From: RGIG8785 sp045655245
Lineage (GTDB): Bacteria; Bacillota; Clostridia; RGIG8785
Reading direction: 5' to 3'
DNA length: 31,772 bases
Assembly (NCBI GenBank): GCA_045655245.1
Contig: JAZOOX010000006.1
Location: 1 to 31,772, forward strand
The notes under the pieces are model-generated. The model saw only the letters and a list, made by a program, of their open reading frames with translations. It was not told where the DNA came from and made no database searches. Position numbers and translations under genes: made by a program. Shown here one piece after another: positions 6,315-14,917 of the stretch (its first letter is position 1; each line of letters starts with the position of its first letter).

Positions 6315-7538
6315 TTATTTATTTAACGCTCTTGCTTCGAGGTAAAATCGTTTTTCGTGGGCTTCGCCCATCGAGAAGGTTTTGCGGGGTAATGCACCGT
6401 CAAAGACCACCGAGCGGAAAAGATCGCCCTTATCCATTGCGGGGAGCAGGAACCCAATGGCGTTGTCCTTGTCGGACAGGTCCATCACCACGTCAGCGCC
6501 GTGGATATAGTCGGTTTCCCCCTCGCCGTTTTCGTCCAAAAACCGTTGCAGGGTGCCGACGGTCAGGGCGTCGGTGGCGTGGTTAAAGGTAAAATGGGTC
6601 TGTTGTCCCGTATGACAAACGGTAACGGTTTGGACGTTGTTCCCCGTCTGTTTGTCGGCAAACACTTGCATCTTTTCAAGCAGTTTCTTGGGGTCGCAAT
6701 CGGTGACCACACGGTGAATAGGCTCGAACACCAAGGCGGTGTCGTGAACATTGACCAGTTCTACCAATGCGAACCGTGCGGGATGGTTCTCCCGCTCCTC
6801 GGGGGAGAGGGACTCTTTCAGCAAATCCCAGCAGGTTTTTGCCGTTGCCAGAGAATGGTTGCCGTCACCTACTGCAAAGAGGAAGGGCGTACCGTTTTGT
6901 TCATACCGGTCGGCGTCAGCCAAAGGTGCCAGGGCACGGTTGATGTTTTCGGCGGCACCGCCGTCTAAGGCGTAGCCTTTGATATGACCGCCTCCCTGCA
7001 TCAGGTCAAAATCGTAGCAGACGGGCAGATCTTGTTCAAATAGCGGCTCGATGACCGTGCCGTTGGGGTCGTCAATCAAAATCATTACGTGGGGCAGTTC
7101 CAGGGGTGCGGCTTTGCGGATCTCGACCCGAGGCGGAATCCGTTCCAATACCGTGCCCTCGGTGGCACGGATCAGCGGCTTTTCCCCTTTGGTAAAGGAG
7201 TATTCTTCCAGATCAATACACCCCATCAACCCGCGGCGCAGGGCGCCGTTTTCCACCTGTCGTTCCAGCAGGATGAAGTGATTCTTTAAGGTGGTGAACA
7301 CATCGCCCTGTTGGTATTCTGCCATAGCGGAGTTGATGGCATCAATACGGGCGGCTTTGTTTCCTTTGCTCAGGTACGCTTCGGGAAAAATCAGCCGCAG
7401 GGCGGATGGGGCATCGCCCACGATGGCCTCGGTCTCTGCCCAGTATTCGGGTTGGGAAGTGTACTGATCGCAAGCCACGACGCTCCAACGTTCAAAGTCT
7501 TTTTTCGGCAATAAAATGTCTGCAGGATAGAAGTACAT
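6315..7538 (-). CDS. DUF1015-family protein (407 aa)
   Basis: The opening YPADILLPK and ERWSVVACDQYTSQPEYW are typical of the DUF1015 family, as is the central block VGDGNHSLATAKTCWD, which corresponds to the conserved GxGxHR-like motif of the family. Length matches family members (about 400 residues). Some relatives have been described as free serine kinases (SerK-like), from memory, but no such activity can be read from this sequence. It starts one base after the tcdA stop, with GAGAGGAG inside the end of tcdA, so the two are translationally linked. A strong terminator follows. The product appears cytoplasmic, without signal peptide or membrane segments. Confidence 0.85.
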   Translation of the reverse strand: MYFYPADILLPKKDFERWSVVACDQYTSQPEYWAETEAIVGDAPSALRLIFPEAYLSKGNKAARIDAINSAMAEYQQGDVFTTLKNHFILLERQVENGALRRGLMGCIDLEEYSFTKGEKPLIRATEGTVLERIPPRVEIRKAAPLELPHVMILIDDPNGTVIEPLFEQDLPVCYDFDLMQGGGHIKGYALDGGAAENINRALAPLADADRYEQNGTPFLFAVGDGNHSLATAKTCWDLLKESLSPEERENHPARFALVELVNVHDTALVFEPIHRVVTDCDPKKLLEKMQVFADKQTGNNVQTVTVCHTGQQTHFTFNHATDALTVGTLQRFLDENGEGETDYIHGADVVMDLSDKDNAIGFLLPAMDKGDLFRSVVFDGALPRKTFSMGEAHEKRFYLEARALNK

Positions 7539-7539
7539 A

Positions 7540-8244
7540 CTATTTGCTCCTCTCGGTGATATCGGTTATTATTTTGGATGTGATCAAAAGTCCCGCCGCG
7601 GGTGGCACGAAGGCACAGCTTCCGGGGACGTTCCGCCCGTTTTCGAACACGTCCGAGGTGCGGGGCGGTTCGGGAGACCAGACGACGGGCAATGATTCAA
7701 TGTTCCGTTTTTTCAGTTCCCGTCGCATCACCCGTGCCAGGGGGCAGACCGATGTTTCGGCAATGTTGCCCAGCCGTAGCTGTTGAGGGTCGGTTTTGTT
7801 TCCCGTGCCCATGGCACTGATAATGGGTACGTCCTTGCGGTAACATTGCTCGATAATTTCCAGTTTCCCCGAAACGGTGTCGATGCAATCGGCAACATAG
7901 TCCAAATCGGGAGTGATGATTTCTTCTTCACAATCGGGCAGGAAAAAAAGGTCCTTTTCGATGACTGTCGCTGACGGATTGATGCTTAAAATCCGCTCTT
8001 TCATCACGGTGGTCTTTTTTTGTCCAACGGTGGCGGTGGTGGCAATTACCTGGCGGTTGATGTTTGATACCGAAACGGTGTCGTGGTCAATTAAAATCAG
8101 GGTGCCTACCCCGCTTCGGGCAAGGCTCTCGGCCACCTGTCCGCCCACGCCGCCCAGACCGAACACCGCTACTTTTGCCTGGTGCAATCGCTGCACTGCG
8201 GCATCCCCCAAAAGGATGGCGGTACGGGAAAAAAGTTCGTTCAT
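7540..8244 (-). CDS. tcdA: tRNA threonylcarbamoyladenosine dehydratase TcdA (ThiF/E1-like)
   Basis: This 234-residue protein has the ThiF/MoeB/E1 nucleotide-binding fold: GLGGVGG at 29-35, the acidic LIDHDTVSVSNINRQ block at 51-65, and the downstream SAMGTGNKTDPQ block at 143-154. The latter, together with the VCPLARVMRRELKKR segment (166-180), is typical of TcdA (also called CsdL/YgdL), which uses ATP to cyclise t6A at position 37 of ANN-decoding tRNAs. The start ATG follows GGAGG. It is read from its own promoter and forms an operon with the DUF1015 gene. Alternative members of the family (MoeB, ThiF) are less likely because no partner sulphur-carrier or cofactor gene lies nearby and the length and motifs fit TcdA. 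Confidence 0.9.
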   Translation of the reverse strand: MNELFSRTAILLGDAAVQRLHQAKVAVFGLGGVGGQVAESLARSGVGTLILIDHDTVSVSNINRQVIATTATVGQKKTTVMKERILSINPSATVIEKDLFFLPDCEEEIITPDLDYVADCIDTVSGKLEIIEQCYRKDVPIISAMGTGNKTDPQQLRLGNIAETSVCPLARVMRRELKKRNIESLPVVWSPEPPRTSDVFENGRNVPGSCAFVPPAAGLLITSKIITDITERSK

Positions 8245-8313
8245 AATGGCCTCCGTTTATAAAATAGATTCAGCTGATTAGTGCGACTAAGCCCGCGGCC
8301 TTGATATAGGTAC

Positions 8314-8342
8314 ACTATACCAAAAACCAGTAAAAAAGTCAA
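8314..8342 (-). promoter_or_regulatory. Sigma-A promoter of tcdA
   Basis: On the minus strand TTGACT (8337-8342) and TATAGT (8314-8319) are separated by 17 bp, leaving a leader of about 60 bases before the tcdA start. Confidence 0.75.
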
Positions 8343-8398
8343 TAAAGGCCATAGGCGGATTTTTCCTTTTTGGACGGACATAAAAAATAAAAAGACCC

Positions 8399-8427
8399 TT
8401 GATTTTTTAGTCAGGTTTTGTTATAAT
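8399..8427 (+). promoter_or_regulatory. Sigma-A promoter of the small membrane protein gene
   Basis: TTGATT (8399-8404), a 17-bp spacer and a perfect TATAAT (8422-8427). The predicted start near 8434 lies too close to the GTG at 8438, supporting the later start at 8459. Confidence 0.8.
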
Positions 8428-8458
8428 AGGAAGGAATGTGAAAGGGGAGACCGAAAAA

Positions 8459-8917
8459 GTGGCCAAGAACATATACCAAGGAAAGAAAAGGGCTTTATCT
8501 GAACATTACTCGAATCGTATTTTAGGCGTCTTTACTTTAGGCGTATTTCATTTTATTGTACTTTTTTATCTCTATCGCATTGCCTGCGGCCAAATGGGCG
8601 TCTTTTTGCTGACCCATCACTATGGCGTGTACTATACCCTGGCTGCCTGCAGTTTGCTGATTGCCGTGGTACTCTTTATCTTCTGGAAAAAGGACAACGG
8701 TACACGTCCTTTTTACAAAGAGAATTTCTTTTACTTTTGGGTTTGTTTCGCCGTTACGGCAGTTGCCTTTGCCCTGATCAAACCCATCGGATTGCTGATG
8801 GGCAGTGTCAGTGGCTGGTTTAAACTTTACGTCGGGGCAGACGTTCTGTATGTAGTCGCTTCCACCGTCTACTTCTCGGTGGTCAGCCACATCAAGGTTT
8901 CGAAAATCAAGAAATAA
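8459..8917 (+). CDS. Small multi-pass membrane protein of unknown function (152 aa)
   Basis: Four hydrophobic segments are visible (about residues 20-41, 57-76, 90-110 and 126-143), with basic N and C termini, so it is an integral membrane protein. I do not recognise a family. The GTG at 8459 is chosen because AAAGGGGAG lies nine bases before it; an in-frame GTG at 8438 has no ribosome site and would fall almost on the predicted transcript start. It has its own promoter and ends at a bidirectional terminator, so it is monocistronic between the divergent tcdA operon and the convergent S-layer gene. Confidence 0.7.
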   Translation: MAKNIYQGKKRALSEHYSNRILGVFTLGVFHFIVLFYLYRIACGQMGVFLLTHHYGVYYTLAACSLLIAVVLFIFWKKDNGTRPFYKENFFYFWVCFAVTAVAFALIKPIGLLMGSVSGWFKLYVGADVLYVVASTVYFSVVSHIKVSKIKK

Positions 8918-8918
8918 G

Positions 8919-8946
8919 AAAAAGCACCCTTTCGGGTGCTTTTTTT
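8919..8946. terminator. Bidirectional intrinsic terminator
   Basis: AAAAGCACCC (8920-8929) pairs with GGGTGCTTTT (8934-8943) around TTTC, with A- and T-runs on the two sides. It serves both the membrane protein gene and the convergent S-layer gene. Confidence 0.9.
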
Positions 8947-8953
8947 GTTGGGG

Positions 8954-11560
8954 TTATCGGATGATGACGATTTCTTTTACTTCGTGGTCAAAAATTCTCA
9001 TAAAGACCAGACGGGGGTTAGCACTCTCGTAGCGTTGTACGTCACCCGCTTCTGCAACGGTAATCTTGTTGCTGCTCTTGGTGGAGTCGTAACTGTAGAC
9101 GGTAGCCCCTGCGATACCGAAGTTTTCTTCAGAGGTGCCGTTGACCGTTACGTTGACCGAGGAGGCAAACTTCTTGGTGACCTTACCGTAAAGGGTGGTC
9201 AGTCGGTCGGAATGCTCGGTCTTGAACTCGGTGGCTTTTTGGTCGACGTCAAAGAGTACCGTGATGCTGTCGATTTTGCCTTCGGCGTTCTTGCGGTACT
9301 GAATGATATCACCCTGTTCCAAGGGAGTGGTGCCGCCCATGCCGTCATCCTTCACCAAAACAGAGGAGTCAACGGCCAGCAGTTCTTTCTTCTCACCGTC
9401 CTGATAGAACTCTAACAGGTCAGTGGTCTGTTCGTCTTCGTCCAGGGTTTCGGCAATCAGGTCAACGATCGCGATCGAACTGCTTTCTTCCGCCTTGCCC
9501 GTAGCGTTGGTTACAATGATAACGCCTGCGGTGTAGTCTTCTTTCAGGTCGTAAACGCGGATGTTGTACTGACCGTTATCCACAAAGGTTTCCTTATTGC
9601 CCATGGAGAAGTCGGAGGCGTCGGTTGCACCTTCGGGGATGTTAAAGACCAGAGTATCCTCGCCGACGATGACGGTGCCCAGCTTGGAGGAAGCACTCTT
9701 GTAGACTACGTCATTTGCGGCAATGTTCAGAGTAAAGCCGTTTTTCACGATTTCACCGGTAGAAGTCTTGTCGGTTGCCAAGGTGATCTCGGTGATCTTG
9801 TTGTCGGCGTTGGTTTCGTAAGCAATCAGCTGTTGAACCACGCTGCTGCCGCCGTTTTTCAGGGCGGTCAGAACGGTTTCTGCCGATTGGTTGGAAGTGC
9901 CGTTGAAGCGAATCTTCTCGGTGGTTTCCATGGTTACGGTCTCGCCGTTGGAGTTAAACAGTTTGATGTTTAACACATCATCAAAAGAAGTGGACAGCTT
10001 TGCGGAAACCAGGTAAGCGTAGGTGTTACTTGCCTGTTTGGTGGTATCGACTGCAGCGATACGGCCGTCGATGTCCAGATAAAAGACGCCCTGGTCACTC
10101 AGGCTGATGGTGGCAGTGTAGTTGTCTGCAACTTCGTAGCCCTTGCCTTCGATGAAGAACTTGGTGGCGTTTTTACCCGTTACACGTCCCGAAACGGAAT
10201 CGCGTACCAGTTTAATGTCGATCAGTTTGCCGTCGGTACTCTTGGCAACGGCTAAAACGTCCCACTCTTTTAAGTCTTTCAGTGCAACGTCTTTACCTGC
10301 AAGGTCGGTCAGAGAGAAGTGAACGGTCTTGCTTTCGGGGTCTAAGGTCAGAGTAGGTTTGCCGTACTTGTCATAGATGGCGTTGGCGGCGGAGGAGATA
10401 TCTTCTACAACGTGGTTCTCGTAAGCGGTTACGGATACGACGTCGTACAGATCGTCACCGTCATTGTCTACCAGAGAAATGCGGCCGGAGGAGGGGGTCA
10501 GTTTGGACAGATCAAAGCTCTCACTCTTGCCGTTGAAGATCAGTTTTGCGGTGGCGGACAGAATATCCTCTACCGTTTCATCGTCTTTCTCTTTGTCTAC
10601 CCAGTACTCGATCACGGTCTGGGATTCGCCATTGGTGGTTGCAGAAACAATGTTTCCTGCAGGGATGGTAACAACATCGGTTTTCTTGCTGGTGCGGACG
10701 ACCAACAGGGTCTTGTCCGAAGTGCGGTCGTCTTCTTGATAATAGAAGGTTACGTGGTGACCCAGCTTGTCAGCGGCGTCGGTATCGCCGATTTTGTAAA
10801 TCTCACCTGCGATGTTCACTTCGTCTTTCTTCAAAGAGCTGCTGCCGCTTAAAGAAGTGTGACCGTTTGCCTGAACCAGGCCGTTGGCTTTTTGGACACC
10901 CAGTTTGTCGGTCAGCAGGGTTTTGTCAACGACTTCGTAAGAAACGTCGTCACCAAACCCGGTGCGTTCCATCAACTTGATGGTCAGGGCGTTGTAGGTC
11001 ATGCGTGCAACGTCGCCACGGCTGATTTCTGCGCCTGCGGAAGCAGAAACGCCCTTGGTCAGACCGATTTCGTTACCGACTACCAGATAACCGGTGGGGA
11101 AGCCCCCTTTGGTCAGGGCAGAGGGTTCACGACCCAGTACACGAACCAGGATGGTAACTGCTTCGGCATAGGTGATGATGTCATCGGGGCGGAAAGTACC
11201 CACATCGTCACCAACGATGATGCCTTGGTCTGTTGCTACATTGATATAACCCGTTGCCCAGTGGTCTTTCACCACGTCAGGGAATCGGGTTGCTGCGCTG
11301 GAGTTTGCGGCAACATCTTCCAGTCCAAGGGCATGGACGGCGATTTTCGCAAACTCGGAACGGATGATGGTGTCATTGGGGCGGAAGGCGCCGGTCTTGT
11401 CGCCGACCATAATTCCCAGAGCACCCAAAAGTTCGACGGCTTCTTCGTACTCGGTTCCTGCAATATCTTCGGGCACAGTGTAAGCAAACGCGGTGCCGAA
11501 CATGCTAAGCAACATACAGAACACGATTACGGTGCTCGTCAGTTTCTTGAATCTTGACAT
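8954..11560 (-). CDS. S-layer-like protein with three N-terminal SLH domains (868 aa)
   Basis: A signal peptide (residues 1-26, cleavage after AFA) is followed by three SLH domains at about 35-80 (GIMVGDKTGAFRPNDTIIRSE), 92-143 (FPDVVKDHWATGYINVA, GTFRPDDIITYAEA) and 151-197 (GFPTGYLVVGNEIGLTKG, ISRGDVARMTYN). SLH domains bind pyruvylated secondary wall polymers, so the protein should coat the cell surface. The remaining 670 residues are beta-rich repeats with acidic loops such as SLVDNDGDDLYDVV that may bind calcium. It is clearly paralogous along its length to the protein at 20269-23328. The start at 11560 is set by AAGGAGG seven bases upstream and by the signal peptide; a longer frame to 11719 crosses the promoter. 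It is monocistronic with a strong promoter and an untranslated leader of nearly 100 bases, as expected of an abundant surface protein. Confidence 0.88.
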   Translation of the reverse strand: MSRFKKLTSTVIVFCMLLSMFGTAFAYTVPEDIAGTEYEEAVELLGALGIMVGDKTGAFRPNDTIIRSEFAKIAVHALGLEDVAANSSAATRFPDVVKDHWATGYINVATDQGIIVGDDVGTFRPDDIITYAEAVTILVRVLGREPSALTKGGFPTGYLVVGNEIGLTKGVSASAGAEISRGDVARMTYNALTIKLMERTGFGDDVSYEVVDKTLLTDKLGVQKANGLVQANGHTSLSGSSSLKKDEVNIAGEIYKIGDTDAADKLGHHVTFYYQEDDRTSDKTLLVVRTSKKTDVVTIPAGNIVSATTNGESQTVIEYWVDKEKDDETVEDILSATAKLIFNGKSESFDLSKLTPSSGRISLVDNDGDDLYDVVSVTAYENHVVEDISSAANAIYDKYGKPTLTLDPESKTVHFSLTDLAGKDVALKDLKEWDVLAVAKSTDGKLIDIKLVRDSVSGRVTGKNATKFFIEGKGYEVADNYTATISLSDQGVFYLDIDGRIAAVDTTKQASNTYAYLVSAKLSTSFDDVLNIKLFNSNGETVTMETTEKIRFNGTSNQSAETVLTALKNGGSSVVQQLIAYETNADNKITEITLATDKTSTGEIVKNGFTLNIAANDVVYKSASSKLGTVIVGEDTLVFNIPEGATDASDFSMGNKETFVDNGQYNIRVYDLKEDYTAGVIIVTNATGKAEESSSIAIVDLIAETLDEDEQTTDLLEFYQDGEKKELLAVDSSVLVKDDGMGGTTPLEQGDIIQYRKNAEGKIDSITVLFDVDQKATEFKTEHSDRLTTLYGKVTKKFASSVNVTVNGTSEENFGIAGATVYSYDSTKSSNKITVAEAGDVQRYESANPRLVFMRIFDHEVKEIVIIR

Positions 11561-11586
11561 TGAAAAGTCCTCCTTATTAATTTTTA

Positions 11587-11651
11587 AACAGCGGTCTTTT
11601 GAAAACTGGAAAAAATCGCTAAAGCCGCGTATTTTCAACGGTTTTCGCTGA
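11587..11651 (-). promoter_or_regulatory. Foldable 5' untranslated region of the S-layer gene
   Basis: On the minus strand CAGCG (11646-11650) can pair with CGCTG (11589-11593), and inside it TTGAAAA (11632-11638) with TTTTCAA (11599-11605). It lies between the promoter and the ribosome site and may stabilise the mRNA. Confidence 0.4.
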
Positions 11652-11662
11652 CCACAGTGCTT

Positions 11663-11691
11663 ATTGTAACGGATGTTTTTCGCAAAATCAA
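11663..11691 (-). promoter_or_regulatory. Sigma-A promoter of the S-layer gene
   Basis: On the minus strand TTGATT (11686-11691), 17 bp, TACAAT (11663-11668). Confidence 0.75.
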
Positions 11692-11766
11692 CCCTCAAAT
11701 AAAGGCACCAAAACCACACAAAACCATGTGACCTAACCGCCCTTTCATCCGTCTATGGGGGGAGGG

Positions 11767-11795
11767 TTGAAAAAGGGAAAAAGGAATGATATAAT
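11767..11795 (+). promoter_or_regulatory. Sigma-A promoter of the FHA-rodA-PBP operon
   Basis: TTGAAA (11767-11772), 17 bp, perfect TATAAT (11790-11795), followed within 20 bases by GGAGGTGATC and the GTG start. Confidence 0.85.
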
Positions 11796-11816
11796 AAAGA
11801 AAATGGAGGTGATCCC

Positions 11817-12269
11817 GTGAATCTCTTTGACCTGGCATCGGCGTTTTTTCGCTATTTGTTTGTCATTATCATTTATCTGTTTATCTTTGCTGTTATCCGA
11901 ATGGTCTTTTTGGATATCCGCCTGACCGAGCGTCGGCTTCGCGTCAGTCACGGGGACTGTTACCTGCGCCTGCTCTCGGGAAAAGAGGCCCTTGCCTACG
12001 GAATCGAAGAGGTCTACGTTTTAAAAGCCAATAACGTGATCGGCCGCGGAGAAGAGTGCGACATTTCCTTTCCCGACCGTTTTGTTTCCAACCGTAACAC
12101 CCTGATTTTTTTAGAGGGTGAGGAGTACTATATCGAAGATCTGGACAGCAAAAACGGCACCTACGTCAATGGCGAACCGGTCAGCGGCGATCCCATCCTC
12201 CTTTGTGACGGGGATAAAATCGCCATCGGCTCGGTGGAATTTGCCTTTGTTGTCCCCAGAGCGAATTGA
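11817..12269 (+). CDS. FHA domain membrane protein (150 aa)
   Basis: One transmembrane helix (about residues 10-32, ASAFFRYLFVIIIYLFIFAV) is followed by a basic linker and a cytoplasmic FHA domain (about 64-146) with GRGEECDI at 76-83 and LDSKNGTYVNG at 109-119. FHA domains bind phosphothreonine peptides. The usual Ser-x-x-His of the binding loop reads SNRN (91-94) here, so phosphopeptide binding may be altered. The GTG start is fixed by the long ribosome site GGAGGTGATC. It is the first gene of an operon with a RodA/FtsW protein and a class B PBP, the same order as fhaB-rodA-pbpA in Actinobacteria and many Clostridia, where the FHA protein is thought to link kinase signalling to wall synthesis. 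No kinase gene is in the window. Confidence 0.88.
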   Translation: MNLFDLASAFFRYLFVIIIYLFIFAVIRMVFLDIRLTERRLRVSHGDCYLRLLSGKEALAYGIEEVYVLKANNVIGRGEECDISFPDRFVSNRNTLIFLEGEEYYIEDLDSKNGTYVNGEPVSGDPILLCDGDKIAIGSVEFAFVVPRAN

Positions 12270-12278
12270 GGTGGCAGA

Positions 12279-13523
12279 ATGACCAGAAAACGAATCCCCG
12301 TCTTTTGCCTGATTGCCGTCAACCTCCTGTCCTATTCGCTGTTGGCGTTGATCGTCCCTGAAAACACCAAAGCCCTGTTGATTCAGGCGGCGATCTTGGT
12401 GGCGGTTAACAGCATTACCTATTTGGTGATTGCCCGATTCTTTAAGGGGGACCCCTTTTTGTTTTTGATTTCGTCCATGCTGGTTTCCATCGGGCTGGTC
12501 ATGCTCAGCCGCATCGACGCCACCGAAGGCACCGATTATGCCCGCCGACAAATGCTTTGGTTTTTGCTGGGCATCGTTGTTTTTTATCTCTCCTTTTTTA
12601 TCTATTTGAAAGTGCCCAAGCTCTCCGCCCTCTTGTGGGGGTATCTGGGTCTTTCTTATTTGTTGTTTATCGTCACCTTGGTATTCGGCACCACCGTCAA
12701 GGGCGCCAGGAACTGGATTTCTTTGGGTGGAGGACTCAGTTTCCAGCCTTCCGAGGTCATTAAGGTTTTGTTCGTCTTTTTCATTGCGGCCGCCTTTGCC
12801 AACATCGACAAACTGCGGTTAAAATCCTTGGACGGAAAGTGGATGATGTCGATCCTCGCCTACGGGTTTTTTGGATTTTTGGTCTTGCAACGGGAGTGGG
12901 GCAGTGCGCTGGTCTACTTCTTGGTTTATGCAGGACTTTGCTACTACAGTGGCTTTGGCTTCCTCTTTCTGTTGATCAACGCCATTCCTGCGGGAGTTGC
13001 GGGATTTATAGGAGCAAGTTTGCTCCCCCATATCCAGACCCGTATCGCCATCTGGCAAAACCCGTGGAGTGACCCCACCGTTAAGGGCTGGCAGATCGTC
13101 CAGTCCCTGCTTGCCATCCATGCGGGCGGCTTTTTGGGTGTGGGCATCGGTCGGGGTTCCCCTGCGTCTATTCCCGAAAGCTATTCCGACGCCATCTTTT
13201 CGCTGATTTGCGAAGAGTTGGGCATCTTTGGGGGGATTGCCGTAGTACTTTTATTCTTTATTTTAGTTTATCGGGGCATTAAAATTGCCCTAAAGACCCG
13301 CAACCGTTTTGACCGCACGGTAGCGTTGGGACTGACCTTGCTCTTCGGATTCCAGTCCTTTATCATCATCGGCGGGATGATCAAGCTGATTCCCTTAACG
13401 GGGGTCACCCTGCCCTTCATCAGCTACGGCGGGACTTCGCTGTTGATCAGTTTCTTCCAGATCGGGGTACTGTCCGCCATTGCACAAAAATCCCTGCAAC
13501 CCAAAAAGGAGGATGTCGCATGA
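12279..13523 (+). CDS. RodA/FtsW/SpoVE-family peptidoglycan glycosyltransferase (414 aa)
   Basis: An SEDS-family protein with about ten membrane helices. Diagnostic motifs are GARNWISLGG..FQPSEVIK (142-162), LQREWGSAL (203-211), the extracytoplasmic loop IPESYSDAIFSLICEELG (298-315), whose Asp304 matches the essential SEDS aspartate, and IPLTGVTLPFISYGGTSLL (371-389). SEDS proteins polymerise lipid II into glycan strands together with a class B PBP. The partner PBP gene overlaps its stop codon by 4 bases (ATGA), so synthesis of the two is coupled. The FHA gene ends nine bases upstream. Whether it acts in elongation (RodA), division (FtsW) or sporulation (SpoVE) cannot be decided from sequence alone; the FHA-PBP context favours an elongation or general role. 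Confidence 0.93.
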   Translation: MTRKRIPVFCLIAVNLLSYSLLALIVPENTKALLIQAAILVAVNSITYLVIARFFKGDPFLFLISSMLVSIGLVMLSRIDATEGTDYARRQMLWFLLGIVVFYLSFFIYLKVPKLSALLWGYLGLSYLLFIVTLVFGTTVKGARNWISLGGGLSFQPSEVIKVLFVFFIAAAFANIDKLRLKSLDGKWMMSILAYGFFGFLVLQREWGSALVYFLVYAGLCYYSGFGFLFLLINAIPAGVAGFIGASLLPHIQTRIAIWQNPWSDPTVKGWQIVQSLLAIHAGGFLGVGIGRGSPASIPESYSDAIFSLICEELGIFGGIAVVLLFFILVYRGIKIALKTRNRFDRTVALGLTLLFGFQSFIIIGGMIKLIPLTGVTLPFISYGGTSLLISFFQIGVLSAIAQKSLQPKKEDVA

Positions 13524-14917
13524 ACGAAGGCCGTCGCATCATCCACCTTTGTGTCATACTGTCGCTACTGTTTTTGCTGATTTGCGGGTATTTGACCTTT
13601 TTCGTACTGTCTCCGCCTCCCGAAGTGGAGAGCAGTCCTTATGACACCCGTCAGTGGGCGGCAGAGCAACAACAGGAGCGGGGCAGGTTTTTAGACCACA
13701 AAGGGGTCGTTTTGGCGGACAACGCCGAAGACGGTACCCGCCGCTATCCTTACGGGTCGCTTTACACCCATCTGATCGGTTATTCCTCTCGTACCTATGG
13801 GCGTACGCAGTTGGAACTTTCCTGCAACGCCCAACTGCTGAACATGCAAACCGGCAGTATTTCCGATGTTTTGGGGATGTTGAGTACCGAGCGGCGGGGC
13901 GCAGACATCACCCTGACCGTGGACCACGACCTGCAACAGTACGCCGCCGCCCGTCTGGGCAACCAGCGGGGCGCCGTGGTGGCACTGAACCCTGCAACGG
14001 GGGAGGTGCTGGCAATGTACAGCAACCCTACCTTTAACCCCAACCTTGCATCCTTGAACGAAAACTTTTCCGCCTTGGCTGAGGACGTGGAAAACGCGCC
14101 CTTCCTCTCCCGTGCGTTAAACGGGCGCTATGCCCCCGGCTCCACCTTTAAAGTCATTACTGCCGCGGCGGCGTTAGAAGAAGGTTTGGGCGAATTTACT
14201 TTTTCGGACACCGAGGAGACGGTGATCTTTGACGGCTTGGAAATCCGCAACTTCGGCGGCAACACATACGGCGAACTGGACTTGGCGACCGCCTTTGAAA
14301 AATCGTCCAACACCGCCTTTGCAACCTTGGGTCAGGAACTGGGTTACGCCAAACTCTTAAAAACGGCAGAAGCCTTTGGCTTTAACCAGACTGCCCGTTT
14401 CGACCTGCCGGTAGCGGACCCCTCTGCACCCGGAGCGGTCAAGAACAAGGGTGAACTGGCGCAGACTGCCATCGGCCAGGGAAACCTTTTGACTACGCCC
14501 CTTGCCATGGCGCAGGTAGCGGCAACGGTGGCGAACAACGGCAGGCGGATGCAACCCTACCTGGTTGCGGAAACGGTCTACCCCAACGGCATTACCATCC
14601 GCAATGCCCCTAAGTCCGAGGGACGCGCCGTTTCGGAAGAAACCGCCCAAATCCTGCAGGAGTGGATGAAAAACGTGGTTGCCCGAGGCACGGGTACCGC
14701 CGCGCGGTCGTCCATCGGGATCGCGGGGAAAACAGGAACTGCTCAGAACGAGCGGGAGAACCGCGACCACGCATGGTTTATCGGGTTTGCCCCTGCAGAC
14801 GAGCCAAACATCGCTGTCTGCGTTTTGCTGGAATACGCAGGGCGGACGGGTGGAGAAGCCGCTGCGCCCATTGCCCGTGACATTATGGTTCGGTGGCAGA
14901 CCTTGCGAAAGAATTGA
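13520..14917 (+). CDS. Class B penicillin-binding protein, transpeptidase (465 aa)
   Basis: One N-terminal membrane anchor (about residues 8-30) precedes a short pedestal and a transpeptidase domain. The three penicillin-binding motifs are present: STFK at 208-211 (nucleophile Ser208), SSN at 262-264 and KTGTA at 404-408. It cross-links the glycan made by the SEDS partner encoded just upstream. At 465 residues it is shorter than typical PBP2/PBP3 (580-700) and resembles the PbpA type found next to rodA and FHA genes. No PASTA domain is present. The start ATG overlaps the rodA stop, with GGAGG upstream. The perfect-consensus promoter of the next operon overlaps its stop codon. Confidence 0.93.
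   Translation: MNEGRRIIHLCVILSLLFLLICGYLTFFVLSPPPEVESSPYDTRQWAAEQQQERGRFLDHKGVVLADNAEDGTRRYPYGSLYTHLIGYSSRTYGRTQLELSCNAQLLNMQTGSISDVLGMLSTERRGADITLTVDHDLQQYAAARLGNQRGAVVALNPATGEVLAMYSNPTFNPNLASLNENFSALAEDVENAPFLSRALNGRYAPGSTFKVITAAAALEEGLGEFTFSDTEETVIFDGLEIRNFGGNTYGELDLATAFEKSSNTAFATLGQELGYAKLLKTAEAFGFNQTARFDLPVADPSAPGAVKNKGELAQTAIGQGNLLTTPLAMAQVAATVANNGRRMQPYLVAETVYPNGITIRNAPKSEGRAVSEETAQILQEWMKNVVARGTGTAARSSIGIAGKTGTAQNERENRDHAWFIGFAPADEPNIAVCVLLEYAGRTGGEAAAPIARDIMVRWQTLRKN

Noticed and set aside
8391..8400. Sequence AAAGACCCTT resembling one arm of the AAGACCCC terminators.
   Set aside because: No complementary arm nearby; it overlaps the promoter of the membrane protein gene.
8438..8458. 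Upstream GTG start for the small membrane protein.
   Set aside because: No ribosome site and practically at the predicted transcript start; the GTG at 8459 has AAAGGGGAG at proper distance.
10859..11557. Plus-strand open frame of 232 codons within the S-layer gene.
   Set aside because: Antisense shadow of the SLH region; composition and motifs are not protein-like.
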